From Mortierella alpina (Eukaryota; Mortierellomycota; Mortierellomycetes; Mortierellales; Mortierellaceae): a stretch of DNA of 64,000 nucleotides. The notes beneath the pieces are model-generated. The model had not been told where the DNA came from. It saw only the letters and a list, made by a program, of their open reading frames with translations, and did not search any database. The stretch spans positions 372,001-436,000 of the forward strand of contig JANATF010000015.1 in assembly GCA_029449245.1 (NCBI GenBank), in the 5' to 3' direction. This document shows positions 54,613 to 64,000 of the stretch, one piece after another; the first letter of the stretch is position 1, and each line of letters starts with the position of its first letter. A program made the translations under genes and the position numbers.

Positions 54613-56180
54613 AGCTTGCTTGATTTGACCGTACTTAAATATAAAAAAAAATGATAGTATCGTTAAAAGATGATTGTAGACACATCTCGTGTTAGTCTAT
54701 AACCCTGCTTCCATAGTAGCAAATGTTGTCGGAACAGGGAATGTTACCTGGAATGTTCACCTCTGCGCATGGCAGAGTAATAGCAATACGCTTTTGACGC
54801 TATGGATCCAATCCTTCCCATGGCTCTGCTTTCTTCCCTTATCTTTGGCACTCACATGCAGTCCCTTTTTGACACTTGGGTGGTGTATTGTACTTCAACA
54901 GCGCTGTCGTGTTTCCCACAGGCCACATAAACACACAACACACACACAAAAAAAGGAAAAACTAACGCACACTTTAGCGCCAGTTTACTTCCGTCTCTTT
55001 TTCACTTATTTTTTTTTTTGATGTTGCGAGGAAGTGCGGATATAATTATTGTTTGTCATAAACACTCTTTGAGGTCGGTTCTGTTGGACACTAGCCGTAT
55101 ATCGACATCATTTGCGATACTACTGTGATAGTTGCGCTTGTAGTCTAGCATCTTACAGGTCCGCTCAGTCGCTTTAGCGCATCCGATTTCTCTTTTCTTT
55201 TTTCATTTTCTTTGTTAGGTCCCCCTCCCGCGAAAGAGAGTTTTCGGGCGCTACTGGAAGAGCGTTTCTGTGGTACTCTAGTCCGCGAGCTTTTGTATGT
55301 CTACAAGTCGGCCTATCCCGATTGGAACTATGCCAAATGCATGGTTAGTCCGTTCGAATCACTGCGAAAACACATGTCATGACCCCCGTTGCCTATCGAT
55401 TAGTGACAGAGAGAGAGAGGGGGGCCCTTGCATACACAAGGAGGTTTTTTATTCGCCATTTGCTGTTCTTTATATTACAACCTCCTTCTGAGTGATGAAA
55501 TGAATATGAGTAGGTAAAGGACAAAGGTCAGGTCAGTGTTAGAGCGTACGTATTATACAAGATGTTGTCATAGGAAGGTTTGTGACACGCGACATGAACC
55601 TCGCATGAACCTTAAACTATGTCCTTTCTTTTCTGACCTACCTTGGGTCGTCCCAGTGTATGTAAATATGCTAGTCAGTAGTCAGTCTTTTCCCGTTTTG
55701 ACTGTGTAGATATGCTGTCGGTGGGGATCACCTTAGGGTGATAATGACAAAGTTCTTAATATGACTTTGAGATCCTTCAACCGCCGAACTGCAAAAGTGA
55801 TGTTTTTATCGACAGTTCAGCCCCTGCGTTCACTTGATGGTACAGTAACTAATGCTGTGGTGTGTGGACTCTTACGAACATGAACTGACACCCATCTCTA
55901 TAGAGACCCATTATGTGTGGATCCCATGGATTAACCTCTGTACTGCGATCCACAGACCCACCAATGCCCTCCACGAGTATGACCCGTGGTTCCAATGAGG
56001 GTTATCACGAAATGGCGGTATACGTCAATAAGGCCCGCTCAACCACATATCTGAGGTGCCCTGTTAGGAACCTATATAGGGTGCGCGGCACCGTAAAATA
56101 TTTCCCAAAAGAGTCATCAAAGAGCAAAGAAAACAAGAAAAAGCAACATATACTCCGTCAATCATCCAACATTCTGAACC
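54613..56180. other. 1.6-kb intergenic region
   Basis: No gene recognised. A plus-strand frame at 55913-56191 ends across the next start codon and shows no motif. A T-arm-like GTTCGAATC at 55344 does not form a tRNA. AT-rich stretches at 54940-55020 may be terminator or UTR sequence. Confidence 0.5.
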
Positions 56181-59100
56181 ATGGTCCGTGACAACATTGC
56201 ACTTAAAAACAAAAGAGTTACCAAGCCTCCATCTTCCTCACTTGCAGCCACTTCAACCGCATCTACCGGTTCTAGCACCCCGTCGCCTGCACTCGTAGCT
56301 CGCAGCTCCCGACGGCGCACTCGATCATCCATGCATGTGCTGCGAGTGAGTGGTGGTCCCTACTTGTCTTCTCGCCCCAGACTGCCACACAAGGCGCTAG
56401 CTATGAGTGGCAACCGTGAAGGAAGTGATGGCGAGGATCACGAAGAGGAAGAAGGAGTAGAGAGTGGAACCGAGAATGGCTCTGAAGGTGACGATGAGAG
56501 AATAAATGGCGACTATGAGGAGGAGGAAAAGGACGATAGAGATGATGAGAGCGGCGGGGGTATGGGAACGAGTGGAAATGCCAACATGGAAGACATCAGC
56601 AACGACTCAGATTCTGGTCCAGAGGCAACCAAACGGAACAACGGAAATGGCAAGGGTAATAAGCACGACCAGACCCATGGCATCAATGTTGCAGTGGTGG
56701 AAGACGAGATATATTATTCGGACTCGGACCCGGAAGCGGCTATTCTTGACATTTACGGTGATGACAGCGACGGTGATCGTGATAGTGAAAGCGGAGATGA
56801 CGATACAAATGGCGGCGATGCTCTCCTAGATCTGCTCCCTGATGATATGTACCATCCTGAACACCCAACGGTGCGGCAGCACATCAACGAGCTCTTTCAC
56901 AAGACCCTGACTGCCAGTGCGAATCCACCGATCAATGCCCCGCAGCTTGTCGACCGCCTAGTCCGACAACACCTCCCGCAGTTTTGGCGCCACCGCTCTC
57001 AGGACCCCGATTTGAACAAGCATAAGGACATGAAATGCCGCAACGACCGTCCTCGTCGTTTGGCGATCCTCTCCATGTGCGTCGAGTGCGGTTACAAGTT
57101 CTGTAAGCAACCTCTCTATGACGAATCTCAGAGAGAGCGCCACTGGTTGAGATGGAAGAGAGCCAGGGCCACGAAGCGGGTAGTAAAAGGGCGGAAGCCA
57201 TCAAGAAAGCGTAAACCCCTCTTTGGTGCAGAGTATTTTTTTAGGCGTCAGGGGATGTCGACCGGTTCCTACCCTGGTTCTGACTCTGGAAAGCACGACA
57301 ACTCTGGGCTCACAGCAATTGAGGTCGACAACATCCTCAACAATAACAGACGGTCTACGAGGTACGACGGCAACCTCGATCATATTGGTCTTAAAGAAGA
57401 AAAGCACGACGAGAATTGTCTCCAGAATCGGGCATCGGCAAGGTTGAACATAAAGAAGATCTACATGGGCTGGGGCCTGATCCCGGGTCACGACCATGTC
57501 ACGACTCCTCCCTATCATCAAGTTCTTCCCATATATTTGCACTCTTCCGCCAACATCGCTGCCACATCTCTTTCATCACCCTCAGCTATATCAACATCAT
57601 TTTCTGCGGATCCCCTGACTGACGAAGAATTGACTTCCTTCCTCACTGAATTCGACAGCTTGCTTTACCCATCTCGCTCTCTGATGGCCTCTTTTTGCCA
57701 CCTTATCCCACGCGGCCTTATCTTTTCCAACAATATGCTGCGCAAGTTGTTCACCTACTTTATTTGGCACCCGTGGTTCGACTGCCACATGCAGGCTATC
57801 ACCATACGTCGAGCCTACAGCGAACTCTGGCCGTTATTCTTGCTCAGGGACGAGGACGAGGAAGTTGATAGTGAGGAGGAGGCCGAATTTAGAAAACAAA
57901 TGAACGCACTGACGAGAGCCAGGAAGCATGCGGCTCAAGAGCGTAAGAAGTTGGAGATACAAGCCGATCCACAGGCTGGATCAAAGCGAAAGTCCAACGA
58001 CACGACTGGAAGTAAGAAGAAGACCAAATTCAATGACAGGACGGGAACCAACAAGAAAGGCAAGCGCAAGAACAAAGGCTGGCCAGCTTCGGACGACGAT
58101 GATGACACGACCCCTCCTAAACATAAGATCCAAAAACCCAGGACGGCTGAGGCGCTAGTGACATTCGAGCGCTCAAGGTTGATCTCGCTTCAAGATCGCT
58201 TCACGACCTCGTTCAACAACGGGCTGGGCATCCATGGTATTCGCTTCACGAGTGTGTATCCTTCCATGAACAGAAGAGCCCGGATGGCGAGGCAGCAACG
58301 TAAAGGCTGGACCGTTTTCTGGACACTCCCACGCAGCGCAGGCCCAGGATCCAACCCAAGTCAACCCTATATTATTGACGATGACAATGATGGTGAAGGC
58401 AACAACCACCATGATTGTGACGAAAAGGATCTCTTTGCAAAAAGGAAGGTGCATTACTACATCGCGGACATTGACGAAGGGGCTCGAACCACCGCATCCG
58501 GTATCCTACATCCCTTAACCCTTTTCCCTACACGTTCTGAGGACACCGTCCTCCGTCTTACAAACCACCCACTCACGCAACCCGATCGACAGGATGCACT
58601 TTCTCGGCTCGCAGCGCAAATCTCTAGTTGGTTCCGGAGAGCGAACTGTCGACGTGTCAGACGAGGATTCATTCTGCCAGAGTATATGGAGATACCACCA
58701 CCAAAAGTCAAGCCTAAGCGCAAGACCAAGACCCAGACCCGGCCTGAATCCAAGCCCAAGCGCAAACCTACGTCAAGGGTGGCCAGAGTCAAGGCCAAGA
58801 CCAAAACCAAAACTAAGGCTAATTCTAGCACTTTGAATGATATTACGGTGCCAGATTCGATAACGGAGGCGCAAACTGTCATCGTGGATCCTGAGGAATC
58901 ACTTGAGGCAGTGGAGCTGGTAAACTACCTTATACAGCCTTGGCGTGGCGTTTTGGCTGCAGACAGAGTCTCGTCGACTTCATCTAGTCAAAGGTCCTTG
59001 GGCGTGATGGTCCGTAGACAGTCTCGAGGTCTTAATGCCCGTCTGCACCTGCAGGCCCTTGACACCAGTTCATTGCACTTGACGACAGCATCGTCAACCT

Positions 59101-59417
59101 TGCAACGAGACAATCATTCTAAAGCCTTCATGGCCAGTTTCAACCCTCTGGCGGTATACGGTGCTGATGCTGCCAGACAGTCCACGTCAGGTTATCACGA
59201 TGAGCGTCAACTTTACAGCTTGATGTTTGATGACATGCTGGACAACCCTCCTGATCGTTTGGACTCTTACGGCTGGTCATCGGGGCACGGAGTGGAATCG
59301 GCGATCCCTAATGACCTGATGCCTGTAGACTTGGGAGAGATGGATGTGGACAAGAGTTTTTCCGAGGTCGGCCAAAGGATTTTTGTTGAGCATGATGGCA
59401 AGGCAGATGAAGCATGA
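56181..59417 (+). CDS. Unrecognised 1078-aa charged protein, probably nuclear
   Basis: Single uninterrupted exon starting in good context (accATGgtc). Layout: basic Ser/Thr-rich start (1-70), a long acidic stretch (75-220, Glu/Asp runs), then a structured-looking part from about 225 (VRQHINELFHKTLTA, QLVDRLVRQHLPQFWRH) with a Cys cluster MCVECGYKFCK near 300. More folded segments follow (LTDEELTSFLTEFDSLLYPS, RKLFTYFIWHPWFDCHMQAI), interrupted by Lys-rich linkers (KKKTKFNDRTGTNKKGKRKN). Near 840-880 lies another Lys/Pro-rich stretch (KPKRKTKTQTRPESKPKRKP). I recognise no domain. The acidic and basic blocks suggest a nuclear, chromatin- or RNA-associated protein. A 3.2-kb intronless gene is unusual among these neighbours. 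Confidence 0.7.
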   Translation: MVRDNIALKNKRVTKPPSSSLAATSTASTGSSTPSPALVARSSRRRTRSSMHVLRVSGGPYLSSRPRLPHKALAMSGNREGSDGEDHEEEEGVESGTENGSEGDDERINGDYEEEEKDDRDDESGGGMGTSGNANMEDISNDSDSGPEATKRNNGNGKGNKHDQTHGINVAVVEDEIYYSDSDPEAAILDIYGDDSDGDRDSESGDDDTNGGDALLDLLPDDMYHPEHPTVRQHINELFHKTLTASANPPINAPQLVDRLVRQHLPQFWRHRSQDPDLNKHKDMKCRNDRPRRLAILSMCVECGYKFCKQPLYDESQRERHWLRWKRARATKRVVKGRKPSRKRKPLFGAEYFFRRQGMSTGSYPGSDSGKHDNSGLTAIEVDNILNNNRRSTRYDGNLDHIGLKEEKHDENCLQNRASARLNIKKIYMGWGLIPGHDHVTTPPYHQVLPIYLHSSANIAATSLSSPSAISTSFSADPLTDEELTSFLTEFDSLLYPSRSLMASFCHLIPRGLIFSNNMLRKLFTYFIWHPWFDCHMQAITIRRAYSELWPLFLLRDEDEEVDSEEEAEFRKQMNALTRARKHAAQERKKLEIQADPQAGSKRKSNDTTGSKKKTKFNDRTGTNKKGKRKNKGWPASDDDDDTTPPKHKIQKPRTAEALVTFERSRLISLQDRFTTSFNNGLGIHGIRFTSVYPSMNRRARMARQQRKGWTVFWTLPRSAGPGSNPSQPYIIDDDNDGEGNNHHDCDEKDLFAKRKVHYYIADIDEGARTTASGILHPLTLFPTRSEDTVLRLTNHPLTQPDRQDALSRLAAQISSWFRRANCRRVRRGFILPEYMEIPPPKVKPKRKTKTQTRPESKPKRKPTSRVARVKAKTKTKTKANSSTLNDITVPDSITEAQTVIVDPEESLEAVELVNYLIQPWRGVLAADRVSSTSSSQRSLGVMVRRQSRGLNARLHLQALDTSSLHLTTASSTLQRDNHSKAFMASFNPLAVYGADAARQSTSGYHDERQLYSLMFDDMLDNPPDRLDSYGWSSGHGVESAIPNDLMPVDLGEMDVDKSFSEVGQRIFVEHDGKADEA

Positions 59418-59854
59418 AGGGGTTGAGTACCTATTAGCGCATCCAAAAGCAAACTGGCATGGTTTTATTTTTTGTTACGGTAGACTACCTTGGTTGATAG
59501 GATGGAGGAAAGAGTTACACCTCATCCTCCTTTTTTCGCTCTCTATTGACGACTCCTTGCTCCAAGATGCACATGCCTCTTCTTGACCTAAAGTAGAACA
59601 GAAACGGGGAAACGGCACAAATCAAATGGCAATAAAAAGTAATTTAAGTGCAGCTGGACAACAAAAAAAAACAAAAAAAGGGAGGTGCAGGTCATGACAG
59701 TACGGAGAATACGGACTCAAGTCTCTACCTTGTCTTTTTCTACTCTCGATCACTTACTACCTGCATCCTTCTCCCCAAACCTGCATCAATCTTTCTCCAG
59801 AGACTTCAATGTTCTGATTTGCAACGACTATTATATACCATACCTTTAATAACT
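59418..59854. other. Intergenic DNA, no gene recognised
   Basis: 3' flank of the 1078-aa gene. Contains AATAAA (59631-59636) and a short A run near 59665. Confidence 0.5.
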
Positions 59855-60415
59855 ATGTGCTTGAACGACCTTTACGACCAACTTCCTAATGATCCCTGTG
59901 CGAGTGTCCGCCGGCACGAGCGCAGTTGCCACTGTTTAAACAATAGACAGGATAATGACAGCAACAATAGCACCATCCATGGAAAGAGCAATTGCAAACA
60001 CCGTCTGCGTGACCAAGACATGAGCGCGCGTGCCTCATCCTGCGGGATATGTGAAGACTTGGGACAACAACGGCCCTCAGCTTCACATGTAGGGTTAGAC
60101 AAGCCAACCCTCGAGACCCCCAACTTGACTAAATTCACAGAAATGCAGCCGAACTTTCGTACCTCCTCGGACGCCCATGCGAGCTCACAACCTGCTGTTG
60201 ACGTTGACGCGACTCATGGACGGACGACAACGGCCCCTTGTGGTACATTCTTGACGTGCACTCGCACCAACGCGATTTTGAGTCCAAGGTCGATCCCGAG
60301 TAAGCCCAGTGCTTACTCAATGGCAGAGGACTTAGTGCACGTTGGTCCAGGTAAGGGTAAGACTACTTTTGTACGCCGCCTTTTGCCTCGTCATGGCTTC
60401 GCACCAAGACCCTAA
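59855..60415 (+). CDS. Doubtful 186-aa hypothetical ORF
   Basis: Started at ATG 59855 (MCLNDLYDQLPNDPC). Contains seven scattered Cys early on (SCHCLNN, NCKHRL, SCGICEDLG), a polar middle and the end VGPGKGKTTFVRRLLPRHGF. The last looks like a P-loop by chance; no other NTPase motif follows. No family recognised. The frame stays open 68 codons upstream without ATG. Could be real or fortuitous. Confidence 0.3.
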   Translation: MCLNDLYDQLPNDPCASVRRHERSCHCLNNRQDNDSNNSTIHGKSNCKHRLRDQDMSARASSCGICEDLGQQRPSASHVGLDKPTLETPNLTKFTEMQPNFRTSSDAHASSQPAVDVDATHGRTTTAPCGTFLTCTRTNAILSPRSIPSKPSAYSMAEDLVHVGPGKGKTTFVRRLLPRHGFAPRP

Positions 60416-60996
60416 GTGATATCATGATCTCCAATGAATGCGTTACTGCACCAACCCGCTGAGCGAGACTCTGTCTCATAAGGCTTTCAACTCTCCCCAT
60501 CCCCGTTTGGCCTGGCAATTGTTTATCCACCTGAAGTTCGGAGCTTTCTCCTTGTGGAGTGTCGCATACATGTCGACCGCTGGACAGTACGGTACTCTAA
60601 GCCTTGTTGCTTAGGTTGCGCGCATGCGGCATTTGGGGCAGAACAGGTGACGGGTTCCCAACGGCTGGTTGAAGTCCTCCTGTGTCTGTGTGATGAGCCA
60701 CCTGGGCCTGCGGACACGGCGACCGGCACTGTTCCACTGAGGGTGATGTCTCGCGCCATCCTGTCGCCTTGACCCTCTTTTCTTCTTTTTTCTGGACGTG
60801 TGTGCACGGCGTCTCTCGTTCCCTCTCACTCTCACTCTTCTCTCTCCCTCCGCGCCTTTGTCCGCCTTGATTCCATAAACCATCGCGCTCTCTTGCAAGT
60901 GAATGGATGGGAATGCCTTTTTTCCGTCATGCTCCCTTTCTCTCCTTAAACGGAGTTGCCATCGTGTCCATCCTGACATCCTCTTTCCTTTTGTAG
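60416..60996. other. Region upstream of the LRR gene, possible 5' exon and intron
   Basis: Ends in a convincing intron acceptor (CTGAC at 60974, then ttttgtag at 60989-60996). A possible first exon is ATGTCGACCGCTGG near 60572 followed by a GTACTC donor, which would join in frame; this is weakly supported. Other long frames here lack motifs. Confidence 0.4.
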
Positions 60997-63900
60997 GTCT
61001 TGCGGGTCCGGCTAATCTCGCCACAGGTGCATCGCCCTCCTCACCTCCCTGTCACACCTCATCGACAACAACAACAACAGCAGCAACAGCAGAGTCGGCA
61101 GCAACCCCAACAGCGACAGCAGCAACCACCACTCTTCTTTACTATCCAAATTCCTTCTCTAACGACAACAGCTGCCCCTCCTTGATTTTTTCGTCCTTCT
61201 CATTTCCTGCGCTGTCTCCTGGCTCTCTCGACTTGTCTCTGCACGGTCCAGCCCACCCCGACGCTGCCGCTTTGGTCATCGCACCTTCCACCTCCTCTGC
61301 ACTCTCTGCATTATCTGCATCCCCCGCACAATCTGCAACCTGTGCTGCCTCGACCACGTTCAGTCAGCCCTTCTCCTCGTCATCCTTGCCCGCTTCCTCC
61401 TTGTGCTCCTCGCCCTCGTCTCCGCCGTCCACTGCTGAACAAATCTCAACCACCGCACCCTCCACCATTGCATTACTGGGCGTCGCTGCTCTCCCTCTTC
61501 CGGCTCTTCCGACACTATCCACACTTGAACTTTGTCTTCTGACCGATTGCTCCTCTCACCCGACAGTATCTACTGCCGTAGTCTCCTCCTCGGCTTCGCC
61601 TAACCTCTCGGTTGTTCACCCCACCTCAGACCAACAGTCTTTAAAACCAAAGCGAGCATACTCTTCGTGGCTGACCCGTTTCAAAAAGACCCCTATTGTT
61701 GGTATTAGTTCGTACTTCGTCTCAGCACCTAACCTCAACGACATCAACTTTTTCAGTTCCAGTAACTTGGGCACGGATCAGCACCCGCAATCTCCACCCT
61801 CTCAACCATTCCCTTGCCAACATAATAAATCGAACCTACCAGCCCGCTCGTCCTCGTTCTCTGAAAGCACCAACCATCCCACCAGCAACCCCGAACAGCA
61901 TCGCCATCATCGTGGCAGTGGCACAGGCAGTCATAGCGGCCCTAAACTCTTTATGCGCATGGCTCAATTGACCCGAAACCACACCCTGCCGACGCCAACA
62001 AGCAACAAGGCTTCCACCTCCACTGTCTTTAGAACTTCACACTCCAATGTCTTTTCCTTCCCCACCGTCACCGTGGCCAGGACAGGGAGTGGAAAGAGTT
62101 TTTCAGTCGACATGACCGGTGTTGCCAGCTTACCGATCGGCAGCCGTAGCAAGAGCAAAGACAGCTACTCACGGTCGGGAGGGTCAAAGGACGCGGACAC
62201 CCCACTGGCGCCTATCATCACTGCGATTAAGCGAGGAAATTTTCTGCAGCTCTGCGATACCAATCTCGATATTTTGATTCGCGCCATGGCAGGCAAGAAC
62301 TCGACATCACTGGAGACCATCAGTTTAACAGCACTGGCGATCTCGGGCTCGGATGGGAAGCTCCTCGCTCGATTGGTCAAGTCCTCTGAGGCGGCCAACA
62401 TCAAGGTGCTGAAGCTGAACCGGAACGCGATCAGTCAGCAGGCGTCCAAGTTCCTGTTTGAGGCGCTCAAAGCCAACAAATCGATCACAACTTTGACCAT
62501 GGTCCGATCTGGGGTGAACGATAAGGTCGTCAAGTATATAGCCAAGGCTTTGGCCAAGAACAACACACTCAAGGAGTTGGATTTGTCGAGTAACAGGATT
62601 ACGGCTCAGGGCATGGAAGATCTGTCCGAGGCTCTGGCCTATAATCGCTCTCTGACGCGGCTCTGCCTCGAGTCCAATAATATCAGAGGCCCCGGAGCAC
62701 CGGCCTTGGCACGACTACTGACCAAGAACCGGGTGATTCGACATCTCAACGTGGGTTCAAACGGCCTTGGGTGTGACGGATGCATCCTGATTGCCGAGTC
62801 GGTGCGGTACAACCGCACGCTGACGTCGCTAAGTCTGGATTTGAACGAGATGGGACCCAAGGGTGCACATACCATGGCGGTGGCACTGGTGTCAAACCGA
62901 CATCTGACGCATCTGTACATGCCTCACAACAACATTGGCGATCAAGGGTTGATCGAGATTTGCGAAAGCCTGAAACGAAACAAGACGCTGATCAGCCTGG
63001 ACATGGAGCTGAACCATATCGGACATGGACAGAGTGTTGCGGGTATGCACGCACTGGGCGAGGTCCTGAAAGTGAACACGACCCTCAGGGAGCTCAATTT
63101 GTCTTACAACATTTTCTCGGGCGCTGCGATTGAGGAGCTCATGGAAGGGGTCTCTGTCAACTCAACGCTGGAGAGTATCCTGTTTACCAACTGCTGCATT
63201 CCGACCGAGGGGGCGTTGGCGATTGCCAAGGTCCTGCCGTTGACAATTGGTCTCCAGAACCTGGGTCTGACAGCGAACCCGGACATTGCTGTGGAGGGCT
63301 ACTGGGCTTTGGCGACGAGTCTGGCCAAGAACCGGTCCATGAAAGGCATTCAGCTGGATTATAATTCAGAGGACCGGCATGCTCTCTATGAGTCGATTCA
63401 GCACTCGCTGACAAGGAATTTCATCTGGCAACAAGCAATTTATTCAGCATCCTGTCGTATCTTGACGCTCTCGAGGATCGTGCTTCTGGGACGACCAGCT
63501 CAACAAAATATGCTTCAGTTTCAACAAGTGCAGGAAGAGCAACGACTTCAACAGCAGCAACAGGGCAGTGGGGCCTGGAATTTACTTCGTAAAGTCGGTC
63601 TTGGCAGGAGTGCTTCCTCCAATTCACTGGTGTCGATGCTGTCCTTGGGCAAGAACCGCTCCTTGAACGATAGCGGCACTCTATCGAATGGATCGGATGG
63701 TGTTGGGGCTGCAGAAGGCATTATCGGCAGCGCCCACGAGTCTCGAAATGTGCCTCATGGTAACAGTCTGTCGCGACAGGGATCAACAAGCAATGGTCCG
63801 CAGATAGCCAAAGTGAATTGTGCATCGGCACTTTTACCACCACCGCCGTCAACACCACCACCTCCTTACAACACAAGTCTACCGATGCAACAGCGGCGGC

Positions 63901-64000
63901 AGCAGCCACAACAGCCGACGATGGACCTAGGCATATCAATACTCGGGTCGAAGGACTACAATGCTCACAAGGTGATGGCGAATCTAGGCAATATGCCGTA
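60997..64000 (+). CDS. RNI-like leucine-rich-repeat protein, partial (runs off right edge)
   Basis: Open in one frame from the acceptor at 60996 to the window end (about 1000 codons). The 5' exon is uncertain, and no stop is reached. The first 380 residues are Ser/Thr/Pro-rich and disordered. Then come about ten 28-residue RNI-type LRRs with the L-x2-L-x-L-x2-N pattern, for example NIKVLKLNRNAIS, TLKELDLSSNRITAQGME, RSLTRLCLESNNIRGPGA, VIRHLNVGSNGLGCDG, TLISLDMELNHIG and TLRELNLSYNIFSGA. The tail is Gln-, Ser- and Pro-rich (PPPPSTPPPPYN). RanGAP and NLRC-type proteins share this repeat class; no NTPase or other catalytic domain is visible, so a protein-binding scaffold is likely. Function unknown. 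Confidence 0.75.

Noticed and set aside
55330-55365. tRNA-like T-arm GTTCGAATC
   Set aside because: The flanking bases do not pair into a T-stem and no acceptor stem or A-box partner is found.
60340-60375. P-loop-like GPGKGKTT in the 186-aa ORF
   Set aside because: No Walker B or other NTPase features follow and the ORF itself is doubtful; probably chance.

Overview
The window is nuclear DNA of a filamentous fungus, most likely an early-diverging Mucoromycota and best matching Mortierellomycotina (Mortierella, Linnemannia or Podila type). The reasons are protein-coding genes with many short GT-AG introns (about 50-110 bp, several with CTGAC or CTGAT branch sites), polyQ and Ser-rich proteins, F-box-type LRR and RNI-like LRR proteins, Crypton (Ndc10/GCR1_C) and Fanzor relics, and an EPG5-like gene of a kind Dikarya usually lack. 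The assignment is an inference from gene content, since no marker gene was available for placement.

Bases 1-10156 are a transposon graveyard. A broken Crypton tyrosine-recombinase gene (+, about 1322-2680) runs tail-to-tail into a broken Fanzor (TnpB-like, RNA-guided-nuclease family) gene (-, 2835-4911). Behind that lies a second Crypton recombinase-core fragment (-, 5101-5682). About 3.3 kb of this (2401-5682) is repeated head-to-tail at 5683-8391. A 146-bp solo LTR with a 5-bp target-site duplication sits in the second copy. A third GCR1_C fragment (9330-9839) is still open.

Bases 10166-14110 are a complete-looking MULE DNA transposon. It has 20-bp terminal inverted repeats, a 9-bp target-site duplication and a spliced 844-aa transposase with DDE residues and a SWIM zinc finger. 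About 1 kb of its length is unexplained passenger DNA.

Bases 14172-34517 hold host genes: an ER-membrane J-protein (DNAJB12/14 type, -), MIM1/TOM13 (-), a 61-62 aa small membrane protein (+), a PAQR/Izh receptor (+), the HTATSF1/Cus2 splicing factor (-) and a 2963-aa EPG5-like autophagy tether (+).

Bases 34950-36400 are foreign or repetitive: a bacterial or phage type GH108 lysozyme gene broken by an A/C-rich tract, then a minisatellite. Bases 36768-48250 return to host genes: con-10/KGG stress protein (-), cytochrome P450 (-), Pro-rich membrane protein (-), SWI5 recombination mediator (-), HAPSTR1/TAPR1-like protein (+) and a Cof-type HAD phosphatase (-).

Bases 48251-64000 hold long gene-poor stretches with pyrimidine-rich tracts, an LRR/F-box-type protein (+), an unrecognised 1078-aa charged protein (+), a doubtful Cys-containing ORF (+) and an RNI-like LRR protein that runs off the right edge (+). 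The host genes are unrelated housekeeping functions with no sign of a pathway cluster; MIM1/small protein, HTATSF1/EPG5 and SWI5/HAPSTR1 are divergent pairs. The system most worth following up is the Crypton-Fanzor association at the left end.
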